A DNA stretch of 64,000 bases, taken from Hominimerdicola alba (GTDB lineage Bacteria; Bacillota; Clostridia; Oscillospirales; Ruminococcaceae). Both the position numbers and the translations under genes were made by a program. The number at the start of each line of letters is the position of its first letter. The first letter of the stretch is position 1. Positions 26,976-36,048 of this stretch are shown one piece after another. Below the pieces are notes generated by a model. That model searched no databases. It was given only the letters and a program-made list of their open reading frames with translations, and was not told where the DNA came from. Location of the stretch: NCBI RefSeq assembly GCF_900109655.1, contig NZ_FOAT01000007.1, positions 97,686 through 161,685 of the forward strand, written 5' to 3'.

Positions 26976-27025
26976 AGGCTCACCCCCATATATCCTATGC
27001 CCGCGAGCCTAAAACGTTACGCCCC

Positions 27026-27056
27026 CAAGACCCGCAAACCGCGGTCTCGAGGGCAT
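27026..27056 (-). terminator. Possible terminator
   Basis: GCCCTCGAGACCGCGG and its near complement form an imperfect GC-rich stem between the zinc-ribbon gene stop and the next gene start; only a short T run (GTTTT) follows. Confidence 0.4.
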
Positions 27057-27064
27057 TAACAACA

Positions 27065-27847
27065 TCACTTGTCGATTTTCAGAGATTTATATATATCGTC
27101 CATTTGATTTTTCATCTTGTCCTTGCGTTCGCTTGAACACAGCACGCTGAACTGATATACTTTCTCGTCAACTACCTCGATATGCATCTCAACGTAGTTG
27201 TTGGTCATGGCAGTATCATTATATGTGAATTTGAGCACGCCGTTCTTATTTTCGATAAGCTCGTAATCTTTAAGCTGTTCGGTGAATGTTTCATCCAGTC
27301 CATCGGCAAAATCCGTTTTCAGCGTTACCAGCTTATCCTTGCCGTCATAGTACTCCATCAGCGCATCAACGTCATTTGAAGCGGGAGTCATGCCAAGTTC
27401 GGGAATGAGTGTCGTCACATCATATATCACATAGGTGAATTCAATATCTGTATTTGCAAAGGATCTGCATTTTTCAGACCTCAGGACTTCAAAGGTAAAA
27501 TCATCCACCTCCCTCATGGAGGCCGGGAGTGTTGCCTCGAAGCCGTCAACCTTTATCGTTGTACGTTTTCTGTCGTATATAAAGAACACCAGTGTGAATA
27601 TCGCAAGTGCCAGTGCTATCAGGATACAACTGATCATTTTCGGATCAATACTCGCAAAGATAGTTCCGCGCCTCTCCTTTACGGTTATACCGCCGAACTG
27701 CTCTGCTTTCTGCCTGAATTGATCCTGTGGAGTTATTCCCTTGTTCAGGCTGACTTTATTATCAACGTCAACTCTTATGGTATCACCACAGTTATTGCAT
27801 ATCTTATCGCCGTCATTTATGACTGCTCCGCAGGTCTTGCAAACCAT
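27065..27847 (-). CDS. Zinc-ribbon membrane protein
   Basis: 260 residues, ATG 27847. An N-terminal zinc ribbon (CKTCGAVINDGDKICNNCG, two CxxC pairs) is followed by a cytoplasmic linker, one membrane helix (MISCILIALALAIFTLVFFIY, about 72-92) and an extracellular domain of about 165 residues starting TTIKVDGFEATLPASM. The gene 13 bases upstream encodes a paralogue with the same plan and the same size. Function unknown; the ribbon may sense metal or redox state or hold a cytoplasmic partner. Confidence 0.75.
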   Translation of the reverse strand: MVCKTCGAVINDGDKICNNCGDTIRVDVDNKVSLNKGITPQDQFRQKAEQFGGITVKERRGTIFASIDPKMISCILIALALAIFTLVFFIYDRKRTTIKVDGFEATLPASMREVDDFTFEVLRSEKCRSFANTDIEFTYVIYDVTTLIPELGMTPASNDVDALMEYYDGKDKLVTLKTDFADGLDETFTEQLKDYELIENKNGVLKFTYNDTAMTNNYVEMHIEVVDEKVYQFSVLCSSERKDKMKNQMDDIYKSLKIDK

Positions 27848-27859
27848 AACTCCGCCCCC

Positions 27860-28648
27860 TTAGTTTTTGTATTCTATGGAATCATACATCTTTTTGAATT
27901 TGCTTATATACTTATTTTCGTTTTCTGTACGGCAGTATGCAATGTACATATAACAATTATCATCCCTCAGATCGATCATCATGTCGCAGAAATGATTTTC
28001 GCCATCTACATCACAGTAGAACCTGAGGTGGTTATCAAGCTGATCCTTTCTCTTATAATTTTTCAGGCTTTTTTCAAAGCCACTGTCCATAAGAGTAAAA
28101 ATCAAGTTGTATAAAGCCTCGTTGTTATCTTTTCCAAGGTTTAAAGCACTTGTATTTTTTTTAATATAAGCAAACCTCATTTTCCCGTTCGAGTACATAT
28201 GTGAGTCATCCGCATCTATACTATCAAACACAGAGCTCGTTTCCACTTTCAGTTTCTGCGGAAAAGTAATGCTGATATCTCCGAAGCTTTCTTTATGCTC
28301 GGAATTCATGTTATACTGATAAACAAAAAATGTCAGCAGGAAGACCAGCACAGCCACAAGAGTCAATATAAGCTTGCGCACATCCGGCGAGCTTTTTTGG
28401 GTTCGGGTATAACTGTTGTTCCCGAAAGACGAGTTCATGCCGTAATTCCCATAACCCGAACCGCCGTTCATGGTATTTCCGCCATATCCGTTCATTCCGT
28501 TACCGCCGTAGCCGTAACCGTAGCTGTTCTGCTGGGAATAGCCTGCATTGTTGTTATATGCAGGTCCCATTTCCGATCTTCTGGTACCGCAGTTTTTGCA
28601 CTCGTTGTCATAGTCGCCCAGGGGCGCACCGCAAATAGGACAATTCAT
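27860..28648 (-). CDS. Zinc-ribbon membrane protein with Gly/Asn/Tyr-rich linker
   Basis: 262 residues, ATG 28648 after AAGGAGTAACAGAAT. It has a zinc ribbon (CPICGAPLGDYDNECKNCG), a low-complexity linker at about 30-80 (GYGYGGNGMNGYGGN-type), a membrane helix (LILTLVAVLVFLLTFFVYQY, about 92-112) and an extracellular domain beginning SFGDISITFPQKL. It shares architecture and adjacent position with the next gene, so the pair probably arose by duplication and acts together. Ligand and process unknown. Confidence 0.75.
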   Translation of the reverse strand: MNCPICGAPLGDYDNECKNCGTRRSEMGPAYNNNAGYSQQNSYGYGYGGNGMNGYGGNTMNGGSGYGNYGMNSSFGNNSYTRTQKSSPDVRKLILTLVAVLVFLLTFFVYQYNMNSEHKESFGDISITFPQKLKVETSSVFDSIDADDSHMYSNGKMRFAYIKKNTSALNLGKDNNEALYNLIFTLMDSGFEKSLKNYKRKDQLDNHLRFYCDVDGENHFCDMMIDLRDDNCYMYIAYCRTENENKYISKFKKMYDSIEYKN

Positions 28649-28823
28649 ATTCTGTTACTCCTTTACTTTTCATCTTTTTGTTACGCATTTATGTATATTC
28701 TGTTATGCGAATATCCCGTAACCCGACTCATTTTCATATAATTACAGCTATGCAGGGCGCACCCGTAGATACGTCCTGCATAAAGCCATTATTGATATAG
28801 TTACCGACATTGAAACTGCTGCT

Positions 28824-28838
28824 TTGCGAACTTCGCAA
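28824..28838. terminator. Small palindrome after pnp
   Basis: TTGCGAA-C-TTCGCAA is a perfect 7-bp inverted repeat 33 bases after the pnp stop. ATGCAGG (28750) and TCCTGCAT (28774-28781) form a second, wider stem. Neither has a strong T-tract, so their terminator role is uncertain. Confidence 0.4.
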
Positions 28839-28870
28839 GGTGCAATATCTGATGTTTTTTACTATAAATA

Positions 28871-30988
28871 TTATTCCTTGTTGGCAGCTCTCTTAGCAAG
28901 ATCTGCAAGAGCGTCTTTTCTTGAAAGGTTGATCCTGCCCTGCTCGTCGATCTCCATTACCTTTACAACGATCTCGTCGCCGATGGATACAACGTCCTCT
29001 ACCTTCTCAACTCTGGACTTGTCCAGCTTGGAGATATGTACAAGACCATCCTTGCCGGGAGCGATCTCAACAAATGCGCCGAAGTTCATGATACGAACGA
29101 CCTTGCCCTTGTAGATAGCGCCGATCTCGGGATCATTTGCGATGGTGTTGATGATGTTGATAGCAGCCTGTGCCTTCTCCTTATCGAGACCGCTGACAAA
29201 TACGCTGCCGTCCTCAGAGATATCGATCTTGACATCGCACTCAGCGGAGATCTTCTGGATGACCTTTCCGCCGGAGCCGATAACTTCTCTGATCTTATCA
29301 ACAGGAACCTTGGTGGAGAGCATCTTGGGAGCCCACTTGCTTACCTCAGGTCTAACCTCGGGGATAGCCTTGAGCATGATCTCATCAAGGATATACATTC
29401 TTGCTTTTCTTGTCTTCTCGAATGCGCTTGCGATGATATCCATAGTCAGACCATCGACCTTGATATCTACCTGTATAGCAGTGATACCGTTCTTGGTACC
29501 GCCAACCTTGAAGTCCATATCGCCGTAGAAGTCCTCAAGACCCTGGATATCAACCATTGTCATCCAGCTGCCGTCTTCCTTGGTGATCAGACCGCAGGAA
29601 ATACCTGCAACGGGTTCCTTGATGGGAACGCCTGCGTCCATCAGAGCCAGGGTAGAACCGCAGATAGAGCCCTGAGATGTGGAACCGTTGGAAGAAAGTA
29701 CCTCGGATACGCATCTGATAGCGTAGGGGAATTCCTCAACGGAAGGCAGTACAGGAACAAGAGCTCTCTCAGCCAGTGCGCCGTGACCGATCTCACGTCT
29801 TCCGGGGCCTCTTGAAGGTCTTGTCTCACCTACAGAGTAGCTGGGGAAGTTGTACTGGTGCATATATCTCTTGCTGGTCTCTTCATCAAGACCGTCAAGC
29901 TTCTGTGCGTCGGAAACAGGGCCGAGAGTACAGATAGTCATTACCTGTGTCTGACCTCTGGTGAAGATACCTGAACCGTGAACTCTGGGCAGTACGCCAA
30001 CTTCAGCAGCGAGCGGTCTGATCTCGTCGATGCCTCTGCCGTCAACACGCTTGCCCTCATAGAGCCAGTTTCTAACGATCTTCTTCTGCAGCTTGTAGAG
30101 TACTTCCTCGAGCATAGCGCCCTGATCGGGATACTGCTCGTCATACTTCTCGTGAACTGCATCATATATAGGCTGCATTCTTGCATCTCTTACGTTCTTG
30201 TCATCGGTATCGAGAGCCTTCTTAACGTCCTCGCCTACCATAGCCTCGATCTCGTCGAAGAGGTCGTGGTCAACTTCCATAGACTCGAACTCGAACTTAG
30301 GCTTGCCGATCTCCTTCTGGATGCCCTTGATGAACTCTACCATCTTCTTGATCTCAGTGTGACCTGTCTCGATAGCCTTCAGCATCAGATCATCGGGTAT
30401 CTCCTCAGCGCCTGCCTCGATCATAACGATCTTCTCAGCAGAACCTGCAACTGTCAGATTCAGCTTGTTGTTAGCTCTCTGCTCAAGAGTGGGGTTCAGT
30501 ACCAGTTCACCATCAACATAGCCTACGTTGATGGAAGCAACAGGTCCGTTCCATGGGATATCGGAGATAGATATAGCGATAGCAGCAGCAATCATACCTG
30601 TGATCTCGGGTGAGTTATCGGGATCAACTGCCAGTACTGTCATAACAACAGTTACATCGTTTCTCATATCCTTTGGGAACAGAGGTCTGATAGGTCTGTC
30701 AACACATCTTGAAGTCAGTATAGCCTTATCGCTTGCCTTGCCCTCTCTCTTGGTGAAGGAGCCGGGGATACGGCCTACTGCATACATCTTCTCCTCAAAA
30801 TCAACGGAAAGAGGGAAGAAGTCAACGCCCTCTCTGGGCTTCTTGGAAGCTGTAACGTTAGCCATTACAACGGTCTCGCCGTATCTTACCCAGCAGGAGC
30901 CGTTGGCAAGTCCGCAGGTCTTGCCAGTCTCAACAACGACGGGTCTGCCTGCATAAGTAGTTTCAAAAGTCCTTGCGTTCTCAAACAT
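28871..30988 (-). CDS. pnp: Polyribonucleotide nucleotidyltransferase (PNPase)
   Basis: ATG 30988 is chosen because AAGGAGGATAATTAAT precedes it; an in-frame ATG at 31009 does not have this. 705 residues. Two RNase PH domains (KKPREGVDFFPLSVDFEEK, GRIPGSFTKREGKASDKAILTSR; FPSYSVGETRPSRGPGRREIGHGALAERAL) are followed by a KH domain (VPVDKIREVIGSGGKVIQKI) and an S1 domain (IYKGKVVRIMNFGAFVEIAPGKDGLVHISKL). It degrades RNA 3'-5' using phosphate. It lies after rpsO, the classical rpsO-pnp order, and a leader stem suggests post-transcriptional control. Confidence 0.98.
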   Translation of the reverse strand: MFENARTFETTYAGRPVVVETGKTCGLANGSCWVRYGETVVMANVTASKKPREGVDFFPLSVDFEEKMYAVGRIPGSFTKREGKASDKAILTSRCVDRPIRPLFPKDMRNDVTVVMTVLAVDPDNSPEITGMIAAAIAISISDIPWNGPVASINVGYVDGELVLNPTLEQRANNKLNLTVAGSAEKIVMIEAGAEEIPDDLMLKAIETGHTEIKKMVEFIKGIQKEIGKPKFEFESMEVDHDLFDEIEAMVGEDVKKALDTDDKNVRDARMQPIYDAVHEKYDEQYPDQGAMLEEVLYKLQKKIVRNWLYEGKRVDGRGIDEIRPLAAEVGVLPRVHGSGIFTRGQTQVMTICTLGPVSDAQKLDGLDEETSKRYMHQYNFPSYSVGETRPSRGPGRREIGHGALAERALVPVLPSVEEFPYAIRCVSEVLSSNGSTSQGSICGSTLALMDAGVPIKEPVAGISCGLITKEDGSWMTMVDIQGLEDFYGDMDFKVGGTKNGITAIQVDIKVDGLTMDIIASAFEKTRKARMYILDEIMLKAIPEVRPEVSKWAPKMLSTKVPVDKIREVIGSGGKVIQKISAECDVKIDISEDGSVFVSGLDKEKAQAAINIINTIANDPEIGAIYKGKVVRIMNFGAFVEIAPGKDGLVHISKLDKSRVEKVEDVVSIGDEIVVKVMEIDEQGRINLSRKDALADLAKRAANKE

Positions 30989-31023
30989 ATTAATTATCCT
31001 CCTTAACACTGTTCGGCAAAGGC

Positions 31024-31084
31024 TTTAGCATAAAGCGCAGAGTGCACATATTCCCGACTTTTACACTCTCCGATCAATGCTAAA
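31024..31084 (-). promoter_or_regulatory. Stem-loop in the pnp leader
   Basis: TTTAGCAT (31024-31031) pairs with ATGCTAAA (31077-31084), with inner AGAGTG/CACTCT pairing, about 35 bases upstream of the pnp ribosome site. In other bacteria a leader duplex at this place is the target for autogenous pnp control; the same is inferred here. Confidence 0.5.
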
Positions 31085-31128
31085 AAACCATCACACGAAC
31101 ATAATTTTACTGTTTTTAAAAACACCAA

Positions 31129-31158
31129 AAGGCAGTGACGGATTACCGCCTCTGCCTT
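31129..31158 (-). terminator. Terminator-like hairpin after rpsO
   Basis: AAGGCAG (31129-31135) and CTGCCTT (31152-31158) with inner GCGG/CCGTC pairing, 17 bases after the rpsO stop, followed on the complement by TTTTGG. A partial stop before pnp is likely. Confidence 0.6.
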
Positions 31159-31174
31159 GATGATCTTAACTTGA

Positions 31175-31441
31175 TTACTTACGGATACCCAGCTTGTCGA
31201 TAACAGTTCTGTATCTCTCGATGTCGTTCTTCTTCAGGTAGTTGAGAAGGTTTCTTCTCTTACCGATCATCTTGTACATACCTCTTCTGGAGTGGTTATC
31301 CTTCTTGTGGACCTTCAGGTGTTCTGTCAGGTCGCTGATTCTCTTTGTCAGGATAGCGATCTGTACCTCGGGGGAACCTGTGTCGGTCTCATGAGTTCTG
31401 TTAGCCTCGATTACGGCTGTCTTTTCGTCTTTTCTCAGCAT
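31175..31441 (-). CDS. rpsO: Ribosomal protein S15
   Basis: 88 residues, ATG 31441 after AGAGGTACAAAATT. The sequence has the S15 hallmarks [54 protein letters not shown] and the ending [12 protein letters not shown], full length. It binds the central domain of 16S rRNA. It has a strong promoter and a structured leader of about 130 nucleotides, and pnp follows. Confidence 0.98.
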   Translation of the reverse strand: MLRKDEKTAVIEANRTHETDTGSPEVQIAILTKRISDLTEHLKVHKKDNHSRRGMYKMIGKRRNLLNYLKKNDIERYRTVIDKLGIRK

Positions 31442-31575
31442 AATTTTGTACCTCTTTCTTAAAATATTTTCCTCTGCGTCGGCATACGGCAGGTACTTTC
31501 TTCTTACCGAAGCGTGACCCGTATTCTGATGCAGGGATACTTATGCCTGTGCGTTCTTGCCACGCACAATATGAC
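31442..31575 (-). promoter_or_regulatory. rpsO leader with stem-loop
   Basis: The leader between the promoter and ATG contains GTGCGT (31549-31554) paired with ACGCAC (31562-31567) near its 5' end and a GC-rich middle section. Leaders of this length commonly carry the S15 autoregulatory RNA; I see the stem but cannot confirm a known leader class. Confidence 0.4.
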
Positions 31576-31581
31576 TTATAT

Positions 31582-31610
31582 ATTATACAATATATCCCGC
31601 TGTTTGTAAA
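31582..31610 (-). promoter_or_regulatory. rpsO promoter
   Basis: On the complement TTTACA (31605-31610), 17 bases, TATAAT (31582-31587). Expected start near 31575. Confidence 0.75.
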
Positions 31611-31674
31611 GAGAGTTCACAGAATTTTTACATATTACTCCGAATCTTTCTTTTATCAGAAACTTATACGCGCA

Positions 31675-32370
31675 TCAATTTATTTTCCTTGAATTTCGCT
31701 TTTCCATTCTCCGCTTTGAACTTTTATGAAGCAGAAAGCCGAACGAAAGCACCAAAAACACAATCAACCCGATCAGGAGATACCAATTATATACCGTTAC
31801 AAAATGTTTATCATCACTGCTTCGGTCAACAGTTAATTGGTCGTCAGATATATCATACTTTATCTCACCACTGATATATCCGCTCTTATCATTCAGCGCT
31901 TCAAAAGGCTCGGACACCTGAATGATATGACCCCTTTCATCAAGCACTGCAATTTTGAAAATTCTTTTCTTCTCATATATTTCATTCATCTCGGTAATAT
32001 CAAGGCTAAGGTCTTTACCCATAGTGAAGCAGTTTACCGAGATCATAGTATCGCGCCATTTCATTTTATCTATAACAATATCTGTATAGACATCTTTATA
32101 ATGGCACGAGAAACTTATATAGCCATCTTCGTCCGAATAATTTTTCAGTTCCTCAGCGTTAAGTTCAAACTGCTCCATATTGTTTTGGTTGAGATCCGTA
32201 TAATAAGCATCGGAGCTGTCCATTTTCACAAGCAGGTCGATATAATATGCATCGTTAGTTAAATGGTGTAGCTCAACCGAAAGATTGTCTGCATTTTGGC
32301 GCGCAAATGCCGTAATTTCGGACATACACAATACTATTAAAGCCACCACAAATATTATCATTTTTTTCAT
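31675..32370 (-). CDS. Secreted or membrane-tethered protein of unknown function
   Basis: ATG 32370 follows GGAGGAAAACCT; the in-frame ATG at 32424 is not preceded by a ribosome site. 231 residues: signal peptide (MKKMIIFVVALIVLCMSEITAFA), an extracellular domain of about 165 residues rich in Asp and Tyr, a C-terminal membrane helix (WYLLIGLIVFLVLSFGFLLH) and a short basic tail. The plan is that of a type I membrane protein with an outside sensing or adhesion domain. I do not recognise the family. It stands alone. Confidence 0.7.
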   Translation of the reverse strand: MKKMIIFVVALIVLCMSEITAFARQNADNLSVELHHLTNDAYYIDLLVKMDSSDAYYTDLNQNNMEQFELNAEELKNYSDEDGYISFSCHYKDVYTDIVIDKMKWRDTMISVNCFTMGKDLSLDITEMNEIYEKKRIFKIAVLDERGHIIQVSEPFEALNDKSGYISGEIKYDISDDQLTVDRSSDDKHFVTVYNWYLLIGLIVFLVLSFGFLLHKSSKRRMEKRNSRKIN

Positions 32371-32514
32371 AGGTTTTCCTCCGATATTCTTATCATCAAG
32401 TCTGCGTTGTACTACCGCTGACATTATATATACGTTTCAGAGAAAGGATTTTATGGTGTTATTTTTTACAAATATTGGCGCAGTGAGGTGTTAGATTTTC
32501 ACAGAATTATGATC

Positions 32515-32668
32515 GGTGGACAAGGTCACTCCTCGTTTCTCGGGCAGAGACAGCGACTACGTCGGCTGTGACGCACCGCCGATTTCAGGCGCGGCAATAG
32601 TTTACGCAGATAGAAAGAGCGTGGACGTTTGATTGTCCACGCTCTGATCATCTTGATATTGCAACGCC
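32515..32668. repeat. Repeat A, copy 2 (extended form)
   Basis: Core 32588-32668: outer arm GGCGCGGCAATA, degenerate partner TATTGCAACGCC, inner arms AGAGCGTGGAC (32616-32626) and GTCCACGCTCT (32635-32645). The adjoining 32515-32587 is homologous, in inverted orientation, to the flank of copy 3 (shared words CACAGCCGACG, GAAATC, AACGAGG, GACCTTG). It lies directly after the fumarase alpha stop, where a beta-subunit gene is usually found. Confidence 0.8.
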
Positions 32669-32669
32669 T

Positions 32670-33512
32670 TTATATCGTCCCCTGTGAGTGTCTTGTTACA
32701 TGACAGCCCACATTCACCGATACAGGAAGTCCTGCTATATGTGTGGGTGCTTCCTCGATATTTACAGCAAGGCAAGTCTGTGTGCCGCCGAAGCCCTGAG
32801 GACCTATGCCCAGCTTGTTGATCTTTTCCAGTATTTCCGCTTCGAGATCAGCATACAGCTTCTTGTGGTTTCTCTCGCTTACAGGTCTGCAAAGGGCTTT
32901 CTTTGCAAGGTAAGCGCACTTTTCAAAATCGCCGCCGATGCCTACACCTATCACTATGGGTGGACATGGATTAGAACCTGCTTTCGCACATACGCCCACT
33001 ACCCAGTCAACTATCTCTTCTCTTGTAACAGAGGGTGTCATCATCTTCAGCTGAGACATATTCTCACTGCCGAATCCCTTAGGCGCTACCATGATGTTCA
33101 CCTTGTCACCGTCAACTATTTTAAGGTGTACCACGGGAGGTGTGTTGTCACCTGTATTCACTCTCTCCAGCGGGTCGCTGACTATGGAACAGCGCAGTCT
33201 GCCGTCGATGTAGCCGCGGGATACGCCCTTGTTCACAGCCTCGTTCAGCGAACCGCCCACAAAGTGAACGTCCTGACCTACCTCCATGAATATTACCGCC
33301 ATGCCTGTATCCTGGCATATCGGTATAGTCTCATCGCGGGCTACGTTTATATTGCTGATGATATCATCAAACACGTTTTTGCCCACAGGCGAGCTCTCCT
33401 TTGCAGCCCCCGCCTTTATGCACTGCTCCATATCCTCGGGCAGATAAAGGTTCGCCTTGATGCAAAGCTCTCTTATAAGCTCTTCTACTTCACTGACATT
33501 GATCTCTCGCAT
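32670..33512 (-). CDS. Fumarate hydratase class I, alpha subunit (Fe-S type)
   Basis: ATG 33512 follows GGAGGAGCTATT; the longer open frame to 33854 runs through the preceding gene. 280 residues: REINVSEVEELIRELCIKANLYLPEDM, ARDETIPICQDTGMAVIFMEVG, GFGSENMSQLKMMTPS, KAGSNPCPPIVIGVGIGGDFEKCAYLAKKAL and the end APTHIAGLPVSVNVGCHVTRH. Three conserved cysteines would hold the [4Fe-4S] cluster. The alpha subunit needs a beta subunit to make fumarase or L(+)-tartrate dehydratase, but repeat A and an unrelated gene follow, so the partner must lie elsewhere. Last gene of the XRE/CPBP operon, 29 bases after its neighbour. Confidence 0.92.
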   Translation of the reverse strand: MREINVSEVEELIRELCIKANLYLPEDMEQCIKAGAAKESSPVGKNVFDDIISNINVARDETIPICQDTGMAVIFMEVGQDVHFVGGSLNEAVNKGVSRGYIDGRLRCSIVSDPLERVNTGDNTPPVVHLKIVDGDKVNIMVAPKGFGSENMSQLKMMTPSVTREEIVDWVVGVCAKAGSNPCPPIVIGVGIGGDFEKCAYLAKKALCRPVSERNHKKLYADLEAEILEKINKLGIGPQGFGGTQTCLAVNIEEAPTHIAGLPVSVNVGCHVTRHSQGTI

Positions 33513-33541
33513 AATAGCTCCTCCTGTTTTCGCAGACGATA

Positions 33542-34258
33542 TCAATCGTATTCTTCCGCGATGAATCTGTAATCTTCGGTCTTTTCCAGCGCAGGTTCTG
33601 CCATGCGCCTTATACCGTTTATGACTGTTTCTATTGCTGTATCCGTAAGCTCCTGACCCGTACCCGCAGGGGAACACATTATCATTATGCTGATAGTGTA
33701 GGTGTCCCAGGGTATGCGCTTGGCATTCGGATAATCGCCGCTGTTGTTTTTTACGTATTCTGCCAGACGTTCCGTCCGTTTTTCTTCGGGGATACTTTCC
33801 AACGCCGCCTGCATTTCTTCGGGTGTGCCTATTTTCACGGCTAAGTCTGTCCACATATCTCTGTGATATTCCACGAACAGCCTTGCAGCCTTTTCGTGAC
33901 GTGAAACAAGCTCCGCCGAAAGTATCTCCACGGTCTGTTCGGCAAAATCCAGAACTTCTGCTTCTGCTGTTTTCTCATCAGGAAGATGGATATACAGCAG
34001 CCTGATTTCTTCGCCGTCATGAAGCTCAGCGAACCTGATATCGCCATTTTCGTCATAGGTGACTTTTAGCTGACGCTCAAATGTATCGCAGCTGAGTTCG
34101 TAAAGCTCCACCCGACAGCCACTTGCGGGAACATTGTACATCATCATATCGCAGGGACACACGGCGAATTCGATACATTCACCGCCGCTGTCTTTCAGCT
34201 CACCAAAGCTGTAACAGCCTGTCTTGAAATGCATTGGTATGCGGTAGTTTTCAGCCAT
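33542..34258 (-). CDS. Hypothetical cytoplasmic protein
   Basis: 238 residues, ATG 34258 after GGAGGATATTTCCT. Acidic and soluble, with no signal or membrane segment. The N-terminal half (HFKTGCYSFGELKDSGGECIEFAVCPCDMMMYNVP, CRVELYELSCDTFERQLKVTYDENGDIRFAEL) looks beta-rich and Cys-containing; the second half is helical (EEMQAALESIPEEKRTERLAEYVKN). Not recognised. It sits between the CPBP protease (26 bases) and the fumarase alpha gene (29 bases) in one operon. Confidence 0.65.
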   Translation of the reverse strand: MAENYRIPMHFKTGCYSFGELKDSGGECIEFAVCPCDMMMYNVPASGCRVELYELSCDTFERQLKVTYDENGDIRFAELHDGEEIRLLYIHLPDEKTAEAEVLDFAEQTVEILSAELVSRHEKAARLFVEYHRDMWTDLAVKIGTPEEMQAALESIPEEKRTERLAEYVKNNSGDYPNAKRIPWDTYTISIMIMCSPAGTGQELTDTAIETVINGIRRMAEPALEKTEDYRFIAEEYD

Positions 34259-34284
34259 AGGAAATATCCTCCGTTACTCTGCGG

Positions 34285-35172
34285 TCAGTCGTCACATACA
34301 CTGTATGTGAACATCTGGGGTAACTTTTCTTTTCTCAGCAGATATATCGCAATTCCCACATATATAATAACGCCTAAGTACTTGGATGGATCTGACATTG
34401 TAGTGTTGATAGATTCAACTATATCCGCGTTGTTTTTCATGCTTGAGGGAAGCACAACGCATATATCCATGAATGCGTGCAGGAAAACTGTTATCCAGAT
34501 ATTTCCCCATCTTGCGTATACGGCGGCGAGGAAAACGCCCACGCCTGCGGTGGATATCACCTGAGGGATAACGGCATCAATGCTTACTCCCGCAAAAATG
34601 TTCAATAAATGATACAGTCCAAAAAGCACGCCCGATGTGAAAATAGCGGCTATGGTGCCTTTGGTGCTGTCTCTGCCGAAGAGGTCTCTCAGCACGTTGA
34701 AAATTATCCCTCTGAAAAGCAGTTCCTCGCATATGCCCGCCGCAAACAGCAGAGCCAGTATACACCAGACCTGTTCAGAACCGAAATTCAGCCCTGTTGG
34801 TGTGACGATTTTCACCTTATTGTCAGAAGTTTCCAGAAACAGCGCATTTAATATAGAAGTTACACTGCCGTAGATCATGAAAAAGCCTGTGATAAGTCCG
34901 CCGAAAAAGCCGTTGCCCTTTGTGTACAGGACTTTCTTTTTATGCAGAAGCGCAAGTATAGTGGAGTAAAACACCAGCGTTATCAGCGCGCATATGAACT
35001 GTGCTTTATAGCCTGAAATGTCAAGAAATTTGCATATCTTGCTGCCAATTATCGAGGAAAGCAGAAAACACCCTACTGAACCGAGGATTATTCCCGCCGA
35101 TATCAGCACCCTTTTTGCAGTCAGCAAATTATCGCTTTCCTGAATATTATCCTGTAAAAATTCTTTTTCCAT
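34285..35172 (-). CDS. CPBP-family intramembrane glutamic protease (Abi/CAAX-like)
   Basis: 295 residues, start ATG 35172, seven or eight predicted helices. The CPBP motifs are present: ICEELLFRGIIF (Glu149, Glu150, Arg154), FGLYHLLN (His188) and FLHAFMD (His232, Asp236), the residues that form the Rce1-type active site. Bacterial members take part in bacteriocin self-immunity, peptide maturation or cleavage of membrane anti-sigma factors. It is 27 bases downstream of the XRE gene in an autoregulated operon. Confidence 0.88.
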   Translation of the reverse strand: MEKEFLQDNIQESDNLLTAKRVLISAGIILGSVGCFLLSSIIGSKICKFLDISGYKAQFICALITLVFYSTILALLHKKKVLYTKGNGFFGGLITGFFMIYGSVTSILNALFLETSDNKVKIVTPTGLNFGSEQVWCILALLFAAGICEELLFRGIIFNVLRDLFGRDSTKGTIAAIFTSGVLFGLYHLLNIFAGVSIDAVIPQVISTAGVGVFLAAVYARWGNIWITVFLHAFMDICVVLPSSMKNNADIVESINTTMSDPSKYLGVIIYVGIAIYLLRKEKLPQMFTYSVCDD

Positions 35173-35199
35173 AATTATTGTCCCTTCTATTTAATTCTG

Positions 35200-35403
35200 T
35201 CATTCTTCAAAACTGAATATCTCTTCTACCGATACGCCGAATACTGCAGCTATGTCCATAGCAAGCTTCAAAGAGGGGTTGTACTGCCCTTTTTCAAGCC
35301 TGATGATAGTTTCTCTTCTCACGCCCACAAGTTCTGCAAGGTCGCCCTGCTTCATATCCCTTGAAGCCCTGAGTTCTTTTATTCTTGTTTTAAGTTCGGG
35401 CAT
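35200..35403 (-). CDS. XRE-family transcriptional regulator (short HTH protein)
   Basis: ATG 35403 follows GGAGGAATGAT; only one base separates it from the upstream stop. 67 residues made almost only of a Cro/CI-type helix-turn-helix: [58 protein letters not shown]. Such single-domain repressors are usually co-transcribed with membrane proteins that they control. The operon promoter carries several GTGATA/TATCAC sites that fit this protein. Confidence 0.9.
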   Translation of the reverse strand: MPELKTRIKELRASRDMKQGDLAELVGVRRETIIRLEKGQYNPSLKLAMDIAAVFGVSVEEIFSFEE

Positions 35404-35404
35404 A

Positions 35405-35962
35405 TCATTCCTCCTCAGCTTCGGGAGTTCTGTCGAGCCAGAGATAGAAAGCATTCCTCAGCACATAATAAGCACCTATCATCAGGTAGCCGTACCACAT
35501 GACCATTTCTCCTGTTATGCACACATTAGCTTTATGGGCGCGGTTGCACGCCATATGAACTATCATGCCAAAGACCATGGTGAAGATTATCAGACCCTCA
35601 GCCGAATATGCCGTAGCTTTCAGCATAAGCTCCTTGGCGAGTTCGTCCCCGGGCTCTTTTTTGTATCTGCACGAGATCATCATCAGCACGACATACACTG
35701 CTGCCGCCGCCAGAACAGTCGGGGTCTGCTGTTTTATGCTGCCTATCGATCTTGATATCATTGCCGATACAGCTATCACCGTCATGACCACACCCAGCAG
35801 CAGGTTTACAAGTGCCTGTCCCTTGACGCTTATGGGCTTTCTGGGGTCGGTCTTATAGCGCTCGCGGGCTATCTTTTCAAGCATTTCCCGTCTTTCGGCG
35901 CGTGTAATATCTCTGCGTTGATACTCCTTGTACAGTTGTCTGATCTTGTCATTGTCGCGCAT
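35405..35962 (-). CDS. Multi-pass membrane protein, first gene of the XRE operon
   Basis: ATG 35962 after GGAGGCGTTATT is chosen over the in-frame start at 36085, which overlaps the promoter. 185 residues. A basic N-terminal coil ([34 protein letters not shown]) is followed by four helices ([73 protein letters not shown]). I do not recognise the family; the coupling with a short XRE protein is common in Firmicutes. Probably controlled by the protein encoded next to it. Confidence 0.75.
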   Translation of the reverse strand: MRDNDKIRQLYKEYQRRDITRAERREMLEKIARERYKTDPRKPISVKGQALVNLLLGVVMTVIAVSAMISRSIGSIKQQTPTVLAAAAVYVVLMMISCRYKKEPGDELAKELMLKATAYSAEGLIIFTMVFGMIVHMACNRAHKANVCITGEMVMWYGYLMIGAYYVLRNAFYLWLDRTPEAEEE

Positions 35963-36048
35963 AATAACGCCTCCGTATTTCTCCTTTGTTCTGCTGTCTT
36001 TTTGTTTTTTATCAAAGCTTTGATATTCCGCAAGAAGTGATATATTCA

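Noticed and set aside
32688..33572. 294-codon open frame on the + strand
   Set aside because: It lies opposite the fumarase alpha gene and continues into the next operon gene. It has no ribosome site and reads as a Tyr/His/Cys-rich antisense frame.
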